Shown piece after piece: positions 12,098-22,447 of a stretch of DNA of 64,000 bases. Position numbers and translations under genes: made by a program. The notes under the pieces are model-generated. The model was not told where the DNA came from, ran no database searches, and was given only the letters and a program-made list of their open reading frames with translations. Each line of letters starts with the position of its first letter. Positions within the stretch are counted from its first letter, which is position 1. The stretch is from Pyrus communis (lineage: Eukaryota; Streptophyta; Magnoliopsida; Rosales; Rosaceae). The DNA lies in NCBI RefSeq assembly GCF_963583255.1, contig NC_084814.1, positions 21,500,762 through 21,564,761 on the forward strand. Direction: 5' to 3'.

Positions 12098-13860
12098 GGG
12101 ATGAACTGATATTTTCTTTGAACAAATACTAGGAAGGACTTAGCCCAAAGTTTGAGAATTGTGAAGAGATCCAACATTAGAATGGGCCAAAGGTGCTCAT
12201 GGTAGGGGGATATCACTAGCCTTGACAAAAAAGGAAGCTAGGAAATCTTTTCATGGATATCTAAGACCACTTTGGACATATTTTTTCTAGGCAGATACTA
12301 TTGTTTTGTGTGGATTTGATTTGATTTGAGGGACAAGTGGACAATCATTAGGGAGAAGTCATGGCCTTTTGGCAATTGTATGTCTCTTAATTTGCTAACA
12401 CTAAAGCTTTAAGCTTTCATAAAGACACATTTTTAGTTTTTTTTTTTTTTTTTAATTTACATGGACCAATGAAGATATGGATATGTTAATTGTCCCTTGA
12501 TCTGCTGCCTCAATTTGTTCAAACTTAAAACAGAAAGAGAGTGGGACCGACAAAAGGCCAAGCTAAAGTCATTCTAACTATTTACCTTTTATGAGGATAG
12601 AACTTTAGACCAATAAGGCTACAAACAAGGCGGATATTTTTTTTTTCACCATTTTTAAATGATGGTAATATTCATTATCTTATTAATCATCGTTGAATGA
12701 GTTTTAAATTTTGAGATATGTGTAGTGGATCGGTACAAATATTAAAATTTAAACTCATCCAATAATAATAAAGGAAAGTAGTAACATTTCTGCCAGATTT
12801 CATGATATCATGATTCCTCCTCATTCCTCACTTCAATTATTCATTATTTCCCATCATTTAGTTAGTAAGAAAAAAAGAGTAAAGAAAGAAGAATATGATT
12901 ATAGTACTCAAGAAAGCTTCATTAGCAGACTGATGGTCAATAGTCTACCTATGCTTTTCAAATCGGGATGCTATGCTCAATCTGTGCATGGTAAACAATT
13001 TCTACACCATTTTTCCTCTCCCTTTATGTACACATGTTTAACATTTTTCTTTGATTTTATTTGAGGAGCAACGGCATTGTTGTTTCTTTGTGACCGACAG
13101 GTTATTGGTTCAAGTTGTGTAAACAACCTCTTTGCAAAGTAAGGGCAAGACTCTCTCTTCGATTCCCGCAAAGCGAAAAACGTTACTAGCTTGTTTCTCG
13201 TATATAAAAATGGTGTGATGAACAGTGGTTCTAACGTCCAGAGGGAACCAGCACCAACCATTGTGGTAAATCTGACAAATAGGCCCCAAAACCTAGAGGA
13301 CCATCACTCATCAGATGTCAAACTTGAGTTCCCCTAGCAATGGAACGTATGACATGTCCTTTCCTTTAGGGATAATGCTTGCATCACTGTGTGAATGCAA
13401 GTATCTCATCCTTTACAAATAAGGTATTTTTACCGTATACATTTCATATTGGAGCTATTTAATTTCTTAATATACATTTGAAGATTATCCCTACAAAAAT
13501 CATTCGAATCATTTAAAGGCTTTCGTGTGGAAAATACATTTTCTTGTAGTGGAAAGCTATTCAAAAACCAGGCAGCACTTCAAAGTTTATCAGTCTCTTC
13601 TGGACTTCTGGGCTGTGCACTCTTCAATACTAATATTACAAATGGAAATGGAAATGAGTTTCTTCAAGACTTTTGTTGGGTCTTACTCCAGTTTTCTTTA
13701 GATTTTTACCAAAACATATGAACACCGTACTATTTTTGGTCGCAGTAGAGATACGTATAACTAAATTACATGAATATATATACCATATAGGCTAGTAATT
13801 TGAAATCTAGCTCAAATCCAACCCTAAGAGAATGCTAAAGCTATTAATTCTTATTCTACA
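12098..13860. other. Gene-free AT-rich DNA
   Basis: Poly-T/poly-A runs (12428, 12630) and chance ORFs only. No recognised protein, RNA gene or bounded element. Confidence 0.4.
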
Positions 13861-13868
13861 TAATATAT

Positions 13869-13870
<2 letters not shown>

Positions 13871-13916
<46 letters not shown>

Positions 13917-13922
13917 GACTGC

Positions 13923-13963
<41 letters not shown>
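13871..13963. repeat. Compound (AC)n-(AT)n microsatellite
   Basis: A run of about 30 bases of CA repeats is followed by two blocks of TA repeats separated by GACTGCATAGTGCA. Likely length-polymorphic. Confidence 0.9.
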
Positions 13964-13965
<2 letters not shown>

Positions 13966-14129
13966 CAACTGCAAAGGCATAATTGAGACTAGGTCTTTTC
14001 ATTACACATCCGTACTACATTAAATCTTACAAGAGAATGAAATATGAGAGCCTGACGGCATCATCATATATAGAATATATTTGCTGCATAAACTCAAAAC
14101 GAAAAAACCTAAAAAAACTAGAAATCAAA

Positions 14130-14500
14130 AGGAAAAAGAAAAGAAAGAAATAAAATAAGGTGATTGATCGGACCAGGAGAGCTTCATTCCCCAGTTAATG
14201 GATGCTATATATCCATTATATCACTCTTGGCTTGGAGAGACCCCAAAGTTCTTTAAATGGCAGTTCCAAGAAACACCCATCTCTTGAAATTGAGGAAGAA
14301 ATTAACCCTAATTTGGTTTCAGTACTGCACTGGAGCACCAAATATTTCAGAAACAGTTCCAACATCGTGATCATGGAGAGAGAAGATGTGCAGTCGAGTG
14401 AGAGTAAGAAAGAAGGCAGCAGAGTTAGAGAAACTCATAGAATATGTTCACATGGTACACACACACATATATATAGATGGACGTATAAATAGCTATATCT
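14130..14500 (-). ncRNA. Candidate small non-coding RNA gene carrying a miR166 target-mimic site
   Basis: On the minus strand, TATA-like sequences (CTATATATATAAC near 14518-14506, then CTATTTATACG near 14490) precede a moderately GC stretch of about 300 bases. That stretch differs from its AT-rich surroundings and contains no long ORF. It ends with the miR166-complementary site at 14192-14168 and then pyrimidine-rich sequence. Known target mimics such as IPS1/At4 have the same plan: a short, capped, poorly coding RNA with one bulged miRNA site. The transcript limits are inferred, and expression is unknown. Confidence 0.5.
14168..14192 (-). promoter_or_regulatory. miR166 endogenous target-mimic site (4-nt bulge)
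   Basis: The plus strand reads TCGGACCAGG, then AGAG, then CTTCATTCCCC. The first and last blocks are exactly positions 1-10 and 11-21 of the conserved plant miR165/166 family (miR166). A minus-strand RNA therefore pairs with all 21 miRNA bases and carries a 4-nt bulge (CUCU) opposite the cleavage position (10/11, or 9/10 by a one-base shift). This is the geometry of target mimicry: binding without slicing. A 21-of-21 match by chance in 64 kb is negligible. Confidence 0.8.
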
Positions 14501-14529
14501 AGAATGTTATATATATAGAGCTTTACATC

Positions 14530-15538
14530 AGGGAGAGAGAGAGAGAGAGAGGTGAAATATTGTGAAGCACGCATAGTGTGGACTGTGGAAGTGTGGACAT
14601 CTTATATTCCCGCATGCAGGTTTCTTCTCTTTAAGAACAGTGCTATAGGGCACGTTTCCACAGGGAAAAAGGAACACCCAACAAACAAAAAGGGGGACGA
14701 CACACACACTGGTCACTGTGGACTGTGGAGGCAAATGTGTGTGTGTGTCTAATTTTTATCGTGGTTACATTTTTGTGAAGGCAAAGCAAAGTAGCAAACT
14801 TAAAGCATGATACATTGGTGCCCGTAAGGTGGGGCTAGCTAGCTCCCTAACCTTTGAAAAAGGGTCTTTATCTATGTACAGGTGTTTGAATTTTTGGCTC
14901 TTTCTCCCTTTTATCTTTTGGTCGGTTCATATCGAAAAGGGTTATAATTTTCTTTTTGTGTTGCCTTTCATATGCTTTTGTGGTTTGATTTAGGTTTACT
15001 TTATTTTCAACATCTTATGAGATTAAGTTAAATATCAGAAATTTAGCGTAGTTTGTGAAGTTGGTTTGACCATCAAAACTTCGTTAACGCACATTTAATT
15101 AGACCAAGACTAATTATGTCTTACCATGTGCAAATTGGTTGTTAACATTCTTCTTCCCCAACCTGCATTTCAGTATAAGAATTATTGTATAGTGGGGTTA
15201 ACTGCATTGTTAAGTGTAAATATACCGTCATCTTATGATATTGACAGATATAACGATTTTACCGTTGATAAGATTGTGCCAAACTTGGCAGCGTATGTAA
15301 ACTTGTAAATTGTAACTAAATAGGTCATTAAAGTGATTTATGGGTGATAAAGCCTAAGCCAAATGAGATATGTTGTTAGAAATCTGTTTGAAACATCTTC
15401 GATTCCGGATTAACAAAATACATTCTAAGTTTCTAACAGTCAGCCACCAATTAATTCTAAGCCACAAAACCCTTGTTTCCGTTGTCAGAACAAATTGGTT
15501 TCTGCATGAAAGCTGTTCACCTTGATTTTAGCTATAAC
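14530..15538. other. Region upstream (minus sense) of the mimic candidate; gene-free
   Basis: Contains a GA/CT run (14533-14552), two copies of the GTGGACTGTGGA motif (14578 and 14719) and short GT runs. It is possible promoter sequence for the minus-strand RNA. No protein gene was recognised. Confidence 0.4.
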
Positions 15539-16800
15539 TGTTGATCCTAAAAATTACAAAGCCTACGTGGCGCGCAGGCCGAGTAACTAATAAGCTAACT
15601 ACGTCCTTCGGTTGAATGCGGGGCGTGCCAACTCGTCGGCCGAGCTCGGCCGAGGAGTAAAATTTGTTGATGTTGCGTTGAGCGCGTTGTTGACTTCTTT
15701 ATCTTGCGACTGCGGCCGAGGAAGGAACAAATCTCGGCCTTTGGATTCTCGAGCCTGAAGACAAGGCTGCTAGTTCTACGAAGTTCAATATCAAATTCAG
15801 CTCTCAAGGTGCCGAATGTAGTAACCTGGTAACACCTCACTTCGCCGAGAAGGCTAATGAGATGACCTCTGCCAATAAGGATTTGAAAATCCTTCTCGAC
15901 CGAGACTTGGATAGATAACCAGTCGGCCTCGACGCAGTGCTGTTTATCCAAACTGAAGGTGCTTCGGGAACGGCTGATTCTACGGCAACAGTGCTGTTTA
16001 TCCAAACTGAAGATGTTCGCCGGTTGCCTTCACAGTGCTGTTTATCCAAACTGAAGATGTGTCGGCGGAAAAAAGAAAATAAAAAATCTCAAGATGTTTG
16101 AGAGGTTTTGCGCGGGGCAGTTGGGTGTTGAATTCGAGGTCCCTTGAATGATGCCCGTTGCACTGTATTTATAGTCTTGAATACCCAAGCCGTGCAAACC
16201 AATCCTAATTGCATTGTGACTCTGAGTCCTTATTTGTTGATGCTGACCACGCACTTATCCCAATCATAATCACTATAATTAAATAAAGCTCTGAAAACTT
16301 TATCTCATATGCATATAAGTCCACGCCTAATCACCTTAACCAAAGCTTGAACCCATCTTTTCCATCCTGACCTTCCAATTCAATCCTATTTGCGCCATCA
16401 CCATCATTCAAAATCCACGTGATGCAGTCCCACTTTAACTCTGCATCTTGCATGCAATCCCACCTTTTCCTGGATGTGATAATGCATGCAATTTCATTAA
16501 CCCCATTTAATTAAAATACTTGGCATCCTGCCAAGATACTCGGTGGCTATGATTCTTCCATATCTACACATGTTGTTTGAACTCTTCCGTGCTTGAATTA
16601 TTAGAAGATAATCTCCTAATATGCTTAAAATGGGCTCACCAAATTTTTTAGAAATAATTTTCTTAATAATTCGCCAGATAACATTGTGATTATTAAAATC
16701 ATAATATTATCTAGACAATCTTCCAATCCAATGGCTCAGAATTTTACTCATTCTACGGTCTCGATTGCTCAGGCCGATAGTGTAAAATCGGGTCCAAACA
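15539..16800 (-). mobile_element. Solo LTR of a retrotransposon, perfect 5-bp target duplication
   Basis: A 1,262-bp element with TG...CA ends: TGTTGATCC on the left, and CCAAACA on the right, which reads TGTTTGGACCC on the minus strand. It is flanked by identical ATAAC duplications at 15534-15538 and 16801-16805. A minus-strand TATA box (CTATAAATACAGTG, about 16160-16175) and the downstream leader give its orientation. GC is locally high compared with flanks (CGGCCGAG motifs). No second LTR or internal region is present, consistent with unequal LTR recombination. Long minus ORFs here (15595-16254) are frames through the LTR, not genes. Confidence 0.88.
15935..16056 (-). repeat. Three copies of a 24-bp motif inside the solo LTR
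   Basis: Identical 24-mers beginning CAGTGCTGTTTATCC start at 15935, 15989 and 16033, separated by unequal spacers (30 and 20 bp). They lie just downstream of the inferred LTR transcription start, in the R/U5-like region. Confidence 0.85.
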
Positions 16801-17479
16801 ATAACATATCCAAAAATCAGAACATCCAACTCATATCCAGCCAGCTCCAGGCGTCGATCTGGGCAGAGGCTGTGCGGGTTACTCGGATCTTATCGTTTCA
16901 GGTTGTGAGTGAAGAATGAAGATGCAAAGGAAGACAACATAGAATCCATGAAAAATTTAGTCAAACCATGAAGCGGTAAGTTTAGGATTATAATTTACAG
17001 ATTTTACTTTCATATTTCATATCGGAAGTTGATGAGTAACTAGTTCGTGATGAGTAAAGGGGTTCATACAATTGAAAGATTACATGTGTCATGCTAAATA
17101 TTTGGTTGTCTTCACATTGCATCTTTGATATAATACACACACACACACACACACATGAAAAACTCTAGATATTGCTTTAAATATGTTCGCATGTTATATA
17201 GAAAGCCAACGGAAATGGTAACTGTGCAGCACAATTTTTTTATGGCTAGATGACCAATTTACCCTTGCATAATTTGAAACATGATTTTGGGCAAGTTTTG
17301 AATTTTTTGGCTGAGGAGCATTTTGGTCCACTTATTTTTGTCGAAGCGCATGACACCAAAATTTTTGTCTCATGTGCGACCCCAAATTCCACTGTTCTCC
17401 ACTGTTCATCAAAGAAAAGAACAAAAAAAAAAAAATGAAAGGAAAGAGAGAAAATAATAAACAAATGACAAAGTTGATG

Positions 17480-18631
17480 TGCTCACGTAATATAAAAAAT
17501 GTCTTTCATGTGCGGATAATAATGTGATTAAATAAGTTATCAAATGATTGTTTTTTTTTTTATGTAACAAACAATATTATCTACACTAAAGGGAGGGGGT
17601 GGGCTTAGTCTCACAATGGATTAGCAATAATGTGATTCGATCAGTTGTTTATTAAATATTATTTTCTCTATTTTTAAACATGTTCAAAACATCGTAAGAA
17701 GCGTGTAATGCCTGTTATAAAAACGGTCTTTCACATGCGGATAATAATGTGATTAAATTAATTGTCAAATGATTTTTTTTAACACACGATATTATCTACA
17801 CTAAAGGGGAGATGGTTAGCTTGGCCTCACAATGGCTAACAATAATGTGATTCAATTAATTGTTTATTAAATATTATTTTCTCTATTCTTAATGTAAATT
17901 CTATAGAAACCGATTTTATTATCTAAATTCAGCTGCTTTAATTGGTTTATGAGAAGTTACTTCTAGCATGATCTAAAATTATTTATTTACTTCAATATTT
18001 GACTTTTCTTTTGTCAATACAACGATAAACAGTGTTTTAATATTTTACTATTTAATGTACATTGTTAAACAGTTTTTTAATATTTAACTTTTTCCTGTAT
18101 AGTTTTTATTTTATTTATTTATTTTTTATTTTTATTTTCTTAATAATTAGTACCTCACAATGAGTGATTCAATCAGTTGTTTATTAAATATTATTTTCTT
18201 TATTTTTAAACACGTTCAAAATATCTTAAGAGGCATGTAGTACCGGTTATAAAAAAAAGGTATTTCTCACGCGCATAACGCATAATTAATTCTTTTTGTA
18301 TACTTTTTTAATATAAAAACATTTAAAAAGTGTAAGTCCATCGTAGCACACCGTGTTTTTTTATTTTTTGTTTTAATAATTAATACCTCACAATGAGCTA
18401 GCAATAATGTGATTTAATCAGTTGTTTATTAAATATTATTTTCTCTATTTTTAAACACGTTCAAAATATCTTAAAAGGCATGTAGTCCCGGTTAAAAAAG
18501 ATCTTTTGCACTCGCATAACGCATAATTAATTCTTTTTGTACAATTTTTTTTAACTTGTAAGTTCATCGTAACACGCCGTGGTTCAAAAAATATATTCTG
18601 CACGTGCGTGACTGGCGTGCATGAAGGCTAG
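17480..18631 (+). mobile_element. Helitron-like non-autonomous element with internal tandem repeats
   Basis: At least four degenerate units share AATAATGTGATT, CAGTTGTTTATTAAATATT and TTCAAAATATCTTAA with a TGTAGTACCGGTTATAA-like end. Units begin near 17505, 17720, 18155 and 18385, at about 215-235 bp spacing. The right end has a short GC-rich palindromic stretch (GCACG...CGTGC) followed by GAAGG and CTAG at 18628-18631, with T next. This is the 3' terminus expected of a Helitron (hairpin, then CTRR, inserted before T). The same terminus recurs inverted at 36919. The 5' end (TC) was not located, so the left border is approximate. Confidence 0.45.
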
Positions 18632-18897
18632 TGTAAAAATTGAATTAAGAAACAAAATTTCATTTCTTTCTCCTCAATGAAATGAGGGAAACTCCGATTG
18701 ACTTGATCCCTTTATCGAGTAAATAGGCAAATTAACTCGAACAATTGATGCAACCAATAGGAAAAAAAACAAACAAAATTAATTGGTACTATGTAACTCG
18801 TTAAGCTTAGTCAAGTTTTGGGGTTTGTTTTAGGAGTGTGACATGTGAGATCATTTAAGCATGTCCTAAGTTATATATGTGTCAAAATACTTATGTA

Positions 18898-18898
<1 letters not shown>

Positions 18899-18933
<35 letters not shown>
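18899..18933. repeat. (AT)n microsatellite
   Basis: About 34 bases of perfect alternating TA. Confidence 0.9.
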
Positions 18934-18935
<2 letters not shown>

Positions 18936-20175
18936 GAGGTTCAATATTTTCTTATGTGAAACTCCCTTTGTTAGTTAGTGTGTCTATATTTGTCCTGACA
19001 ATCGCTTGACACACACCCCTCTAAAGATAAGAACAACCATTCTGTCAAGTTTGCTATTGAAAAACGAATAAAAGGACTACCGTTGTTATGTTGCGTGAGT
19101 TCCCTACTCGATCCTTTCCGCGGTTCCACCGTCCTCTTTTCTCCTATAAACACCCGCCACGTGTATTCAGACTCTGCAGAACTTCCCGCACGCCGTTGAG
19201 AAAAAAGGGTGAGTTGCCGGTTCACTTTTATATCCGACACGACTTGGCGTGAAAGAAAATCAAGGTGCGGCCCAGGTGAAGAAATTTTTCATTGCGATGG
19301 AATACAAGTAATACATCACGTGTTATTATATAAATGATGAAAATTTTAATTTTTTTAAGTTATTAATTTTTTAACACACATATCTTACTATTTGTATAAT
19401 GACACTTTGTATACCATCCCGTATTTCGATCACATTGAAAAATTTCTTTCCTAGGTGACCGTTCTTACAACATTGGTGGGTCCCTACTTGTGAAGGTCCT
19501 ATATAAAGTTGAGAAATTTACACAAATGGCAGGTAGACTTTTTAATTTCTGTGTTTTTACCCCCGAAACTAGAAGAGGTTACAATTGACCACTTTCACTT
19601 AATATGTTTTGACAATATTTCACTTGCGTCCAATTCTATGCCAAAATTAACCTGTGTCCAATTCAACCCACAATTTTGTTACGTATAATCATGTGACATG
19701 TACGATCCAATTGTTTGAAATCGTTTTTAGTTAAGGAAGGTAACGTATATTTGATTGGTCCTCAATTCTACGGGATGAGCGCAAAATGAATGTAGATGGT
19801 ATGTTGTCAAAATAACTGAATAAGGAAATTGACCTTCGAAGTTGGTTTGTGCAATTAACGTCCTCGAATTTTAGAGGATGAGTGCAAATGAATGTGAGTG
19901 GTATATTGTCAAAAGTAACTGAAGTCCGGTCATTGTATAAAAGTGGAAAAGTATGTTCCAGTTTTGCAATTTTCTCATAAAAGTACCATGGTCCCTATTT
20001 GGGTTGTGAAAAGCCCATGGATTCCCATTTGGGCCCATCAACATATGACGCAAGAGAAAATAACTTGCAAGTCCACAGTTGACCCAATTATATTCGGGTT
20101 GGCCCGGAAAATGCTTAAACCCTGGAAATCCCGTCAATGTCTCTGTAGGTTGTCCCAGTGAGAAGTTTGGCAGCC
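18934..20175. other. PPR gene upstream region
   Basis: No gene recognised. It contains a MITE (19274-19458) and an imperfect direct repeat of about 90 bp (about 19765-19820 and 19865-19925; shared GGATGAGTGCAAATGAATGT-type sequence, then GTATATTGTCAAAA and TAACTGAA). Confidence 0.45.
19274..19458. mobile_element. MITE with AAGAAATTTTTCA terminal inverted repeat
   Basis: Left AAGAAATTTTTCATTG is inverted at the right as CATTGAAAAATTTCTT. The interior shares TACATCACGTG, AAGTTATTAA and TTTTTAACACA with a second copy at 36428-36605. AGGTGA flanks both ends (19274-19279, 19453-19458) and may be the target duplication or part of the TIR. Confidence 0.6.
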
Positions 20176-22137
20176 ATGAATCGAGCAATGGCGGCGTTTC
20201 TCACTACCCGCCGATTCGCCAACTCGCTCGCGGCGGCTCAGTTCGACGTCATAACTCGGCCGCTTTATTCTCAAGTGACTCATTCCTCTCACCTCTCTCG
20301 CTTCCTTTCAAATCAATCCCACTGTCATTCCCATTTCCTCAACACCCATCAAAAGCTCTTCTTTTCCTCGACCCCCAACTCGGTCCTGCAACTCGTTCTG
20401 GCCAACAAGTGGTCTGCCGAGTTGGAGACCGAGTTGTCCGAGTCGTACCCATCACTAACCCACGATGTAGTAATCTATGTTTTGAAGAAATTGGATAAAG
20501 ACCCACGAAGGGCTTGGGATTTTTTCAATTGGGTCTGCGAGAAGAACGGATTTAGGCCGAGTTCTTCGGTGTTTAGCTTAATTCTTAGGGTTTTAGTGCA
20601 TAAGAGCTCGATGATGGAGTTTTGGATTGCTTTGAGGAAGATGAAAGAGCAGGGGTTTTTCATCGATGAGCAAACTTATGTGGCAATTAGAGAACAGTTG
20701 AAAACGGGGAGGATGGATAGTGATGTCGTGGCTTTCAAGCATTTTTACCAGAGGATGATCGAAGATAACGCGGTGGATGATGTTGTGAAGAGCGTGGTGG
20801 ATGTTGTTTCGGGGTCGGATTGGAGTGATGGGGTTGAAAAAGAATTGGGGGAGCTCAAAATTGAGTTATCTGATAATTTTGTTGTTAGGGTTTTGAAGGA
20901 TCTTAGGAATTACCCGGTGAAAGCGTTGAGGTTTTTCCGTTGGGCTGGTCAGTGTTCTGGTTATGAACACAATACAATTACATACAATGCAGTTGCGAGG
21001 GTTCTTGCAAGGCCTGATTCGATAGGGGAGTTTTGGAGTGTGATTGAGGGGATGAAGGGTGCAGGTCATGAGCTGGATTTGGACACCTATATAAAGATTA
21101 CGCGGCAGTTTCAGAAGAGCAGGATGATAGAGGACGCGGTGAAGCTGTATGAGTTCATGATGGACGGCCCTTATAAGCCCTCTGCTCAGGATTGCAGCAT
21201 GCTTTTAAGGAGCATCTCAGGGAGTGATAAACCGGATCTGGATATGGTGTTTAGAGTTGCAAAGAAGTTTGAGTCTGCAGGGAATACCCTCTCCAAGGTT
21301 GTTTACGATGGGATTCACAGGTCTTTGACAGGCGCAGGCAGATTTGATCAAGCGGAGGAAGTTATGAAGGCTATGAGAAATGCAGGGTACGAGCCGGACA
21401 ACATTACATACAGCCAATTGGTCTTTGGACTTTGTAAGGCCAAGAGACTTGAAGAAGCCTGCAATGTGTTGGACGAAATGGAAGCAGACGGATGCGTTCC
21501 TGATATCAAGACTTGGACCATTTTGATTCAAGGGCATTGCGCCGCTGATGAAGTTGACACGGCGCTGATTTGTTTCGCAAAGATGATGGAAAAAGGCTGT
21601 GATGCGGATGCTGATCTGATGGACGTCTTGATAGAGGGGTTCCTTAAGCAGAGGAAGATAGATGGTGCATATAAACTGCTTGACGAAATGGTGAAAAAAG
21701 CTCGTTTAGTACCGTGGCAAGCCACATACAAAAATCTAATCGAAAAATTGTTGGAGGTCAGAAAACTCGAAGAAGCATTCAAACTTCTTCATTTGATGAA
21801 GAAACAGAACTACCCACCTTATTCAGAACCGTTTGTCCAGTATATATCGAAGTTTGGTTCTGTGGAGGATGCTGCAGACTTTTTCAAAGCATTGACTGTT
21901 AAGGAACATCCGTCATCTGCAGCGTATGTCCATGTTTTGAAAGCATTCTTTAAGGAAGGTAGATACTCCGAGGCGAAAGATCTGCTTCATAAATGCCCTC
22001 ATCATATTCGAAAGCACGGTGAAATTTGCAAACTTTTTGGTTCTACGGCAGGCAAGCTGAAGCAGATTACTACAGAAGATGAAGGCAAGCGGAAGCAGAC
22101 TACTACCGAAGACAAGCAGAAGCGGACTACTACTTGA
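20176..22137 (+). CDS. Pentatricopeptide repeat (PPR) protein, P class, probably mitochondrial
   Basis: Intronless, 653 aa from the first in-frame ATG (20176); the frame stays open upstream only through a GTG. The N-terminus MNRAMAAFLTTRRFANSLAAA is Arg/Ala/Ser-rich with no acidic residues, as in mitochondrial presequences. Degenerate PPR motifs cover about residues 85-310. Canonical ones follow, for example PDNITYSQLVFGLCKAKRLE then EACNVLDEMEADGCVPD, about 400-470. No E, DYW or SMR domain is visible. P-class PPR proteins bind organelle transcripts and act in intron splicing, stabilisation or translation. It resembles the plant family with a WDFFNWV...GFRPSSSVFSLILRVL N-terminal block, but its target cannot be read from sequence. 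The C-terminus carries three Lys/Thr-rich repeats (KQITTEDEGK, KQTTTEDK, KRTTT), unusual for the family. Confidence 0.93.
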   Translation: MNRAMAAFLTTRRFANSLAAAQFDVITRPLYSQVTHSSHLSRFLSNQSHCHSHFLNTHQKLFFSSTPNSVLQLVLANKWSAELETELSESYPSLTHDVVIYVLKKLDKDPRRAWDFFNWVCEKNGFRPSSSVFSLILRVLVHKSSMMEFWIALRKMKEQGFFIDEQTYVAIREQLKTGRMDSDVVAFKHFYQRMIEDNAVDDVVKSVVDVVSGSDWSDGVEKELGELKIELSDNFVVRVLKDLRNYPVKALRFFRWAGQCSGYEHNTITYNAVARVLARPDSIGEFWSVIEGMKGAGHELDLDTYIKITRQFQKSRMIEDAVKLYEFMMDGPYKPSAQDCSMLLRSISGSDKPDLDMVFRVAKKFESAGNTLSKVVYDGIHRSLTGAGRFDQAEEVMKAMRNAGYEPDNITYSQLVFGLCKAKRLEEACNVLDEMEADGCVPDIKTWTILIQGHCAADEVDTALICFAKMMEKGCDADADLMDVLIEGFLKQRKIDGAYKLLDEMVKKARLVPWQATYKNLIEKLLEVRKLEEAFKLLHLMKKQNYPPYSEPFVQYISKFGSVEDAADFFKALTVKEHPSSAAYVHVLKAFFKEGRYSEAKDLLHKCPHHIRKHGEICKLFGSTAGKLKQITTEDEGKRKQTTTEDKQKRTTT

Positions 22138-22447
22138 CTTGTACGTAGATAGTTCTTGTAGTAATTTCATGGCTAAACCCCAAGAATTTTGTAACCTCTA
22201 CTCATTTTTCAAAACATCTACCAAGTTTTTCAGACAAGATTGTTGTCCACACCAAATTGATTACATGTTATTTGCCAAGAACTCGAACCATGCCTATTTT
22301 TGTATGATTTGTTTTTTGGTAGAGATACTTGATGACATCTTCATCACAAAGGGAAGCTACGAATGCTTTAAAATGAATTAGATTTTGCGTCATCGTTTGC
22401 AGTAAGTGTAAGAATACATTGTTTACAAGATGTGAAAACTGTTTAGT

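Noticed and set aside
13871..13963. Regulatory Z-DNA or centromeric satellite
   Set aside because: It is an ordinary compound dinucleotide microsatellite.
14168..14192. MIR166 gene on the plus strand
   Set aside because: The 21 bases are interrupted by AGAG, and no complementary star arm (GGAATGTTG...CTCGAGG type) occurs within 160 bases on either side, so no precursor hairpin can form.
14168..14192. Remnant of an HD-ZIP III gene containing the natural miR166 target
   Set aside because: The site matches the miRNA complement at GGGGAATGAAG rather than the coding form UGGGAUGAAG, and no START-domain reading frame flanks it.
15595..16254. Overlapping minus ORFs as genes
   Set aside because: They lie within a solo LTR with clear ends and target duplication; their MDKQHC repeats come from the 24-bp nucleotide repeat.
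17480..18631. CRISPR-like array
   Set aside because: Repeats are long, degenerate and without spacers; the DNA is plant nuclear.
20158..20175. PPR start at GTG 20158
   Set aside because: A plant nuclear gene should start at ATG; the first in-frame ATG is 20176 and yields a good mitochondrial presequence.
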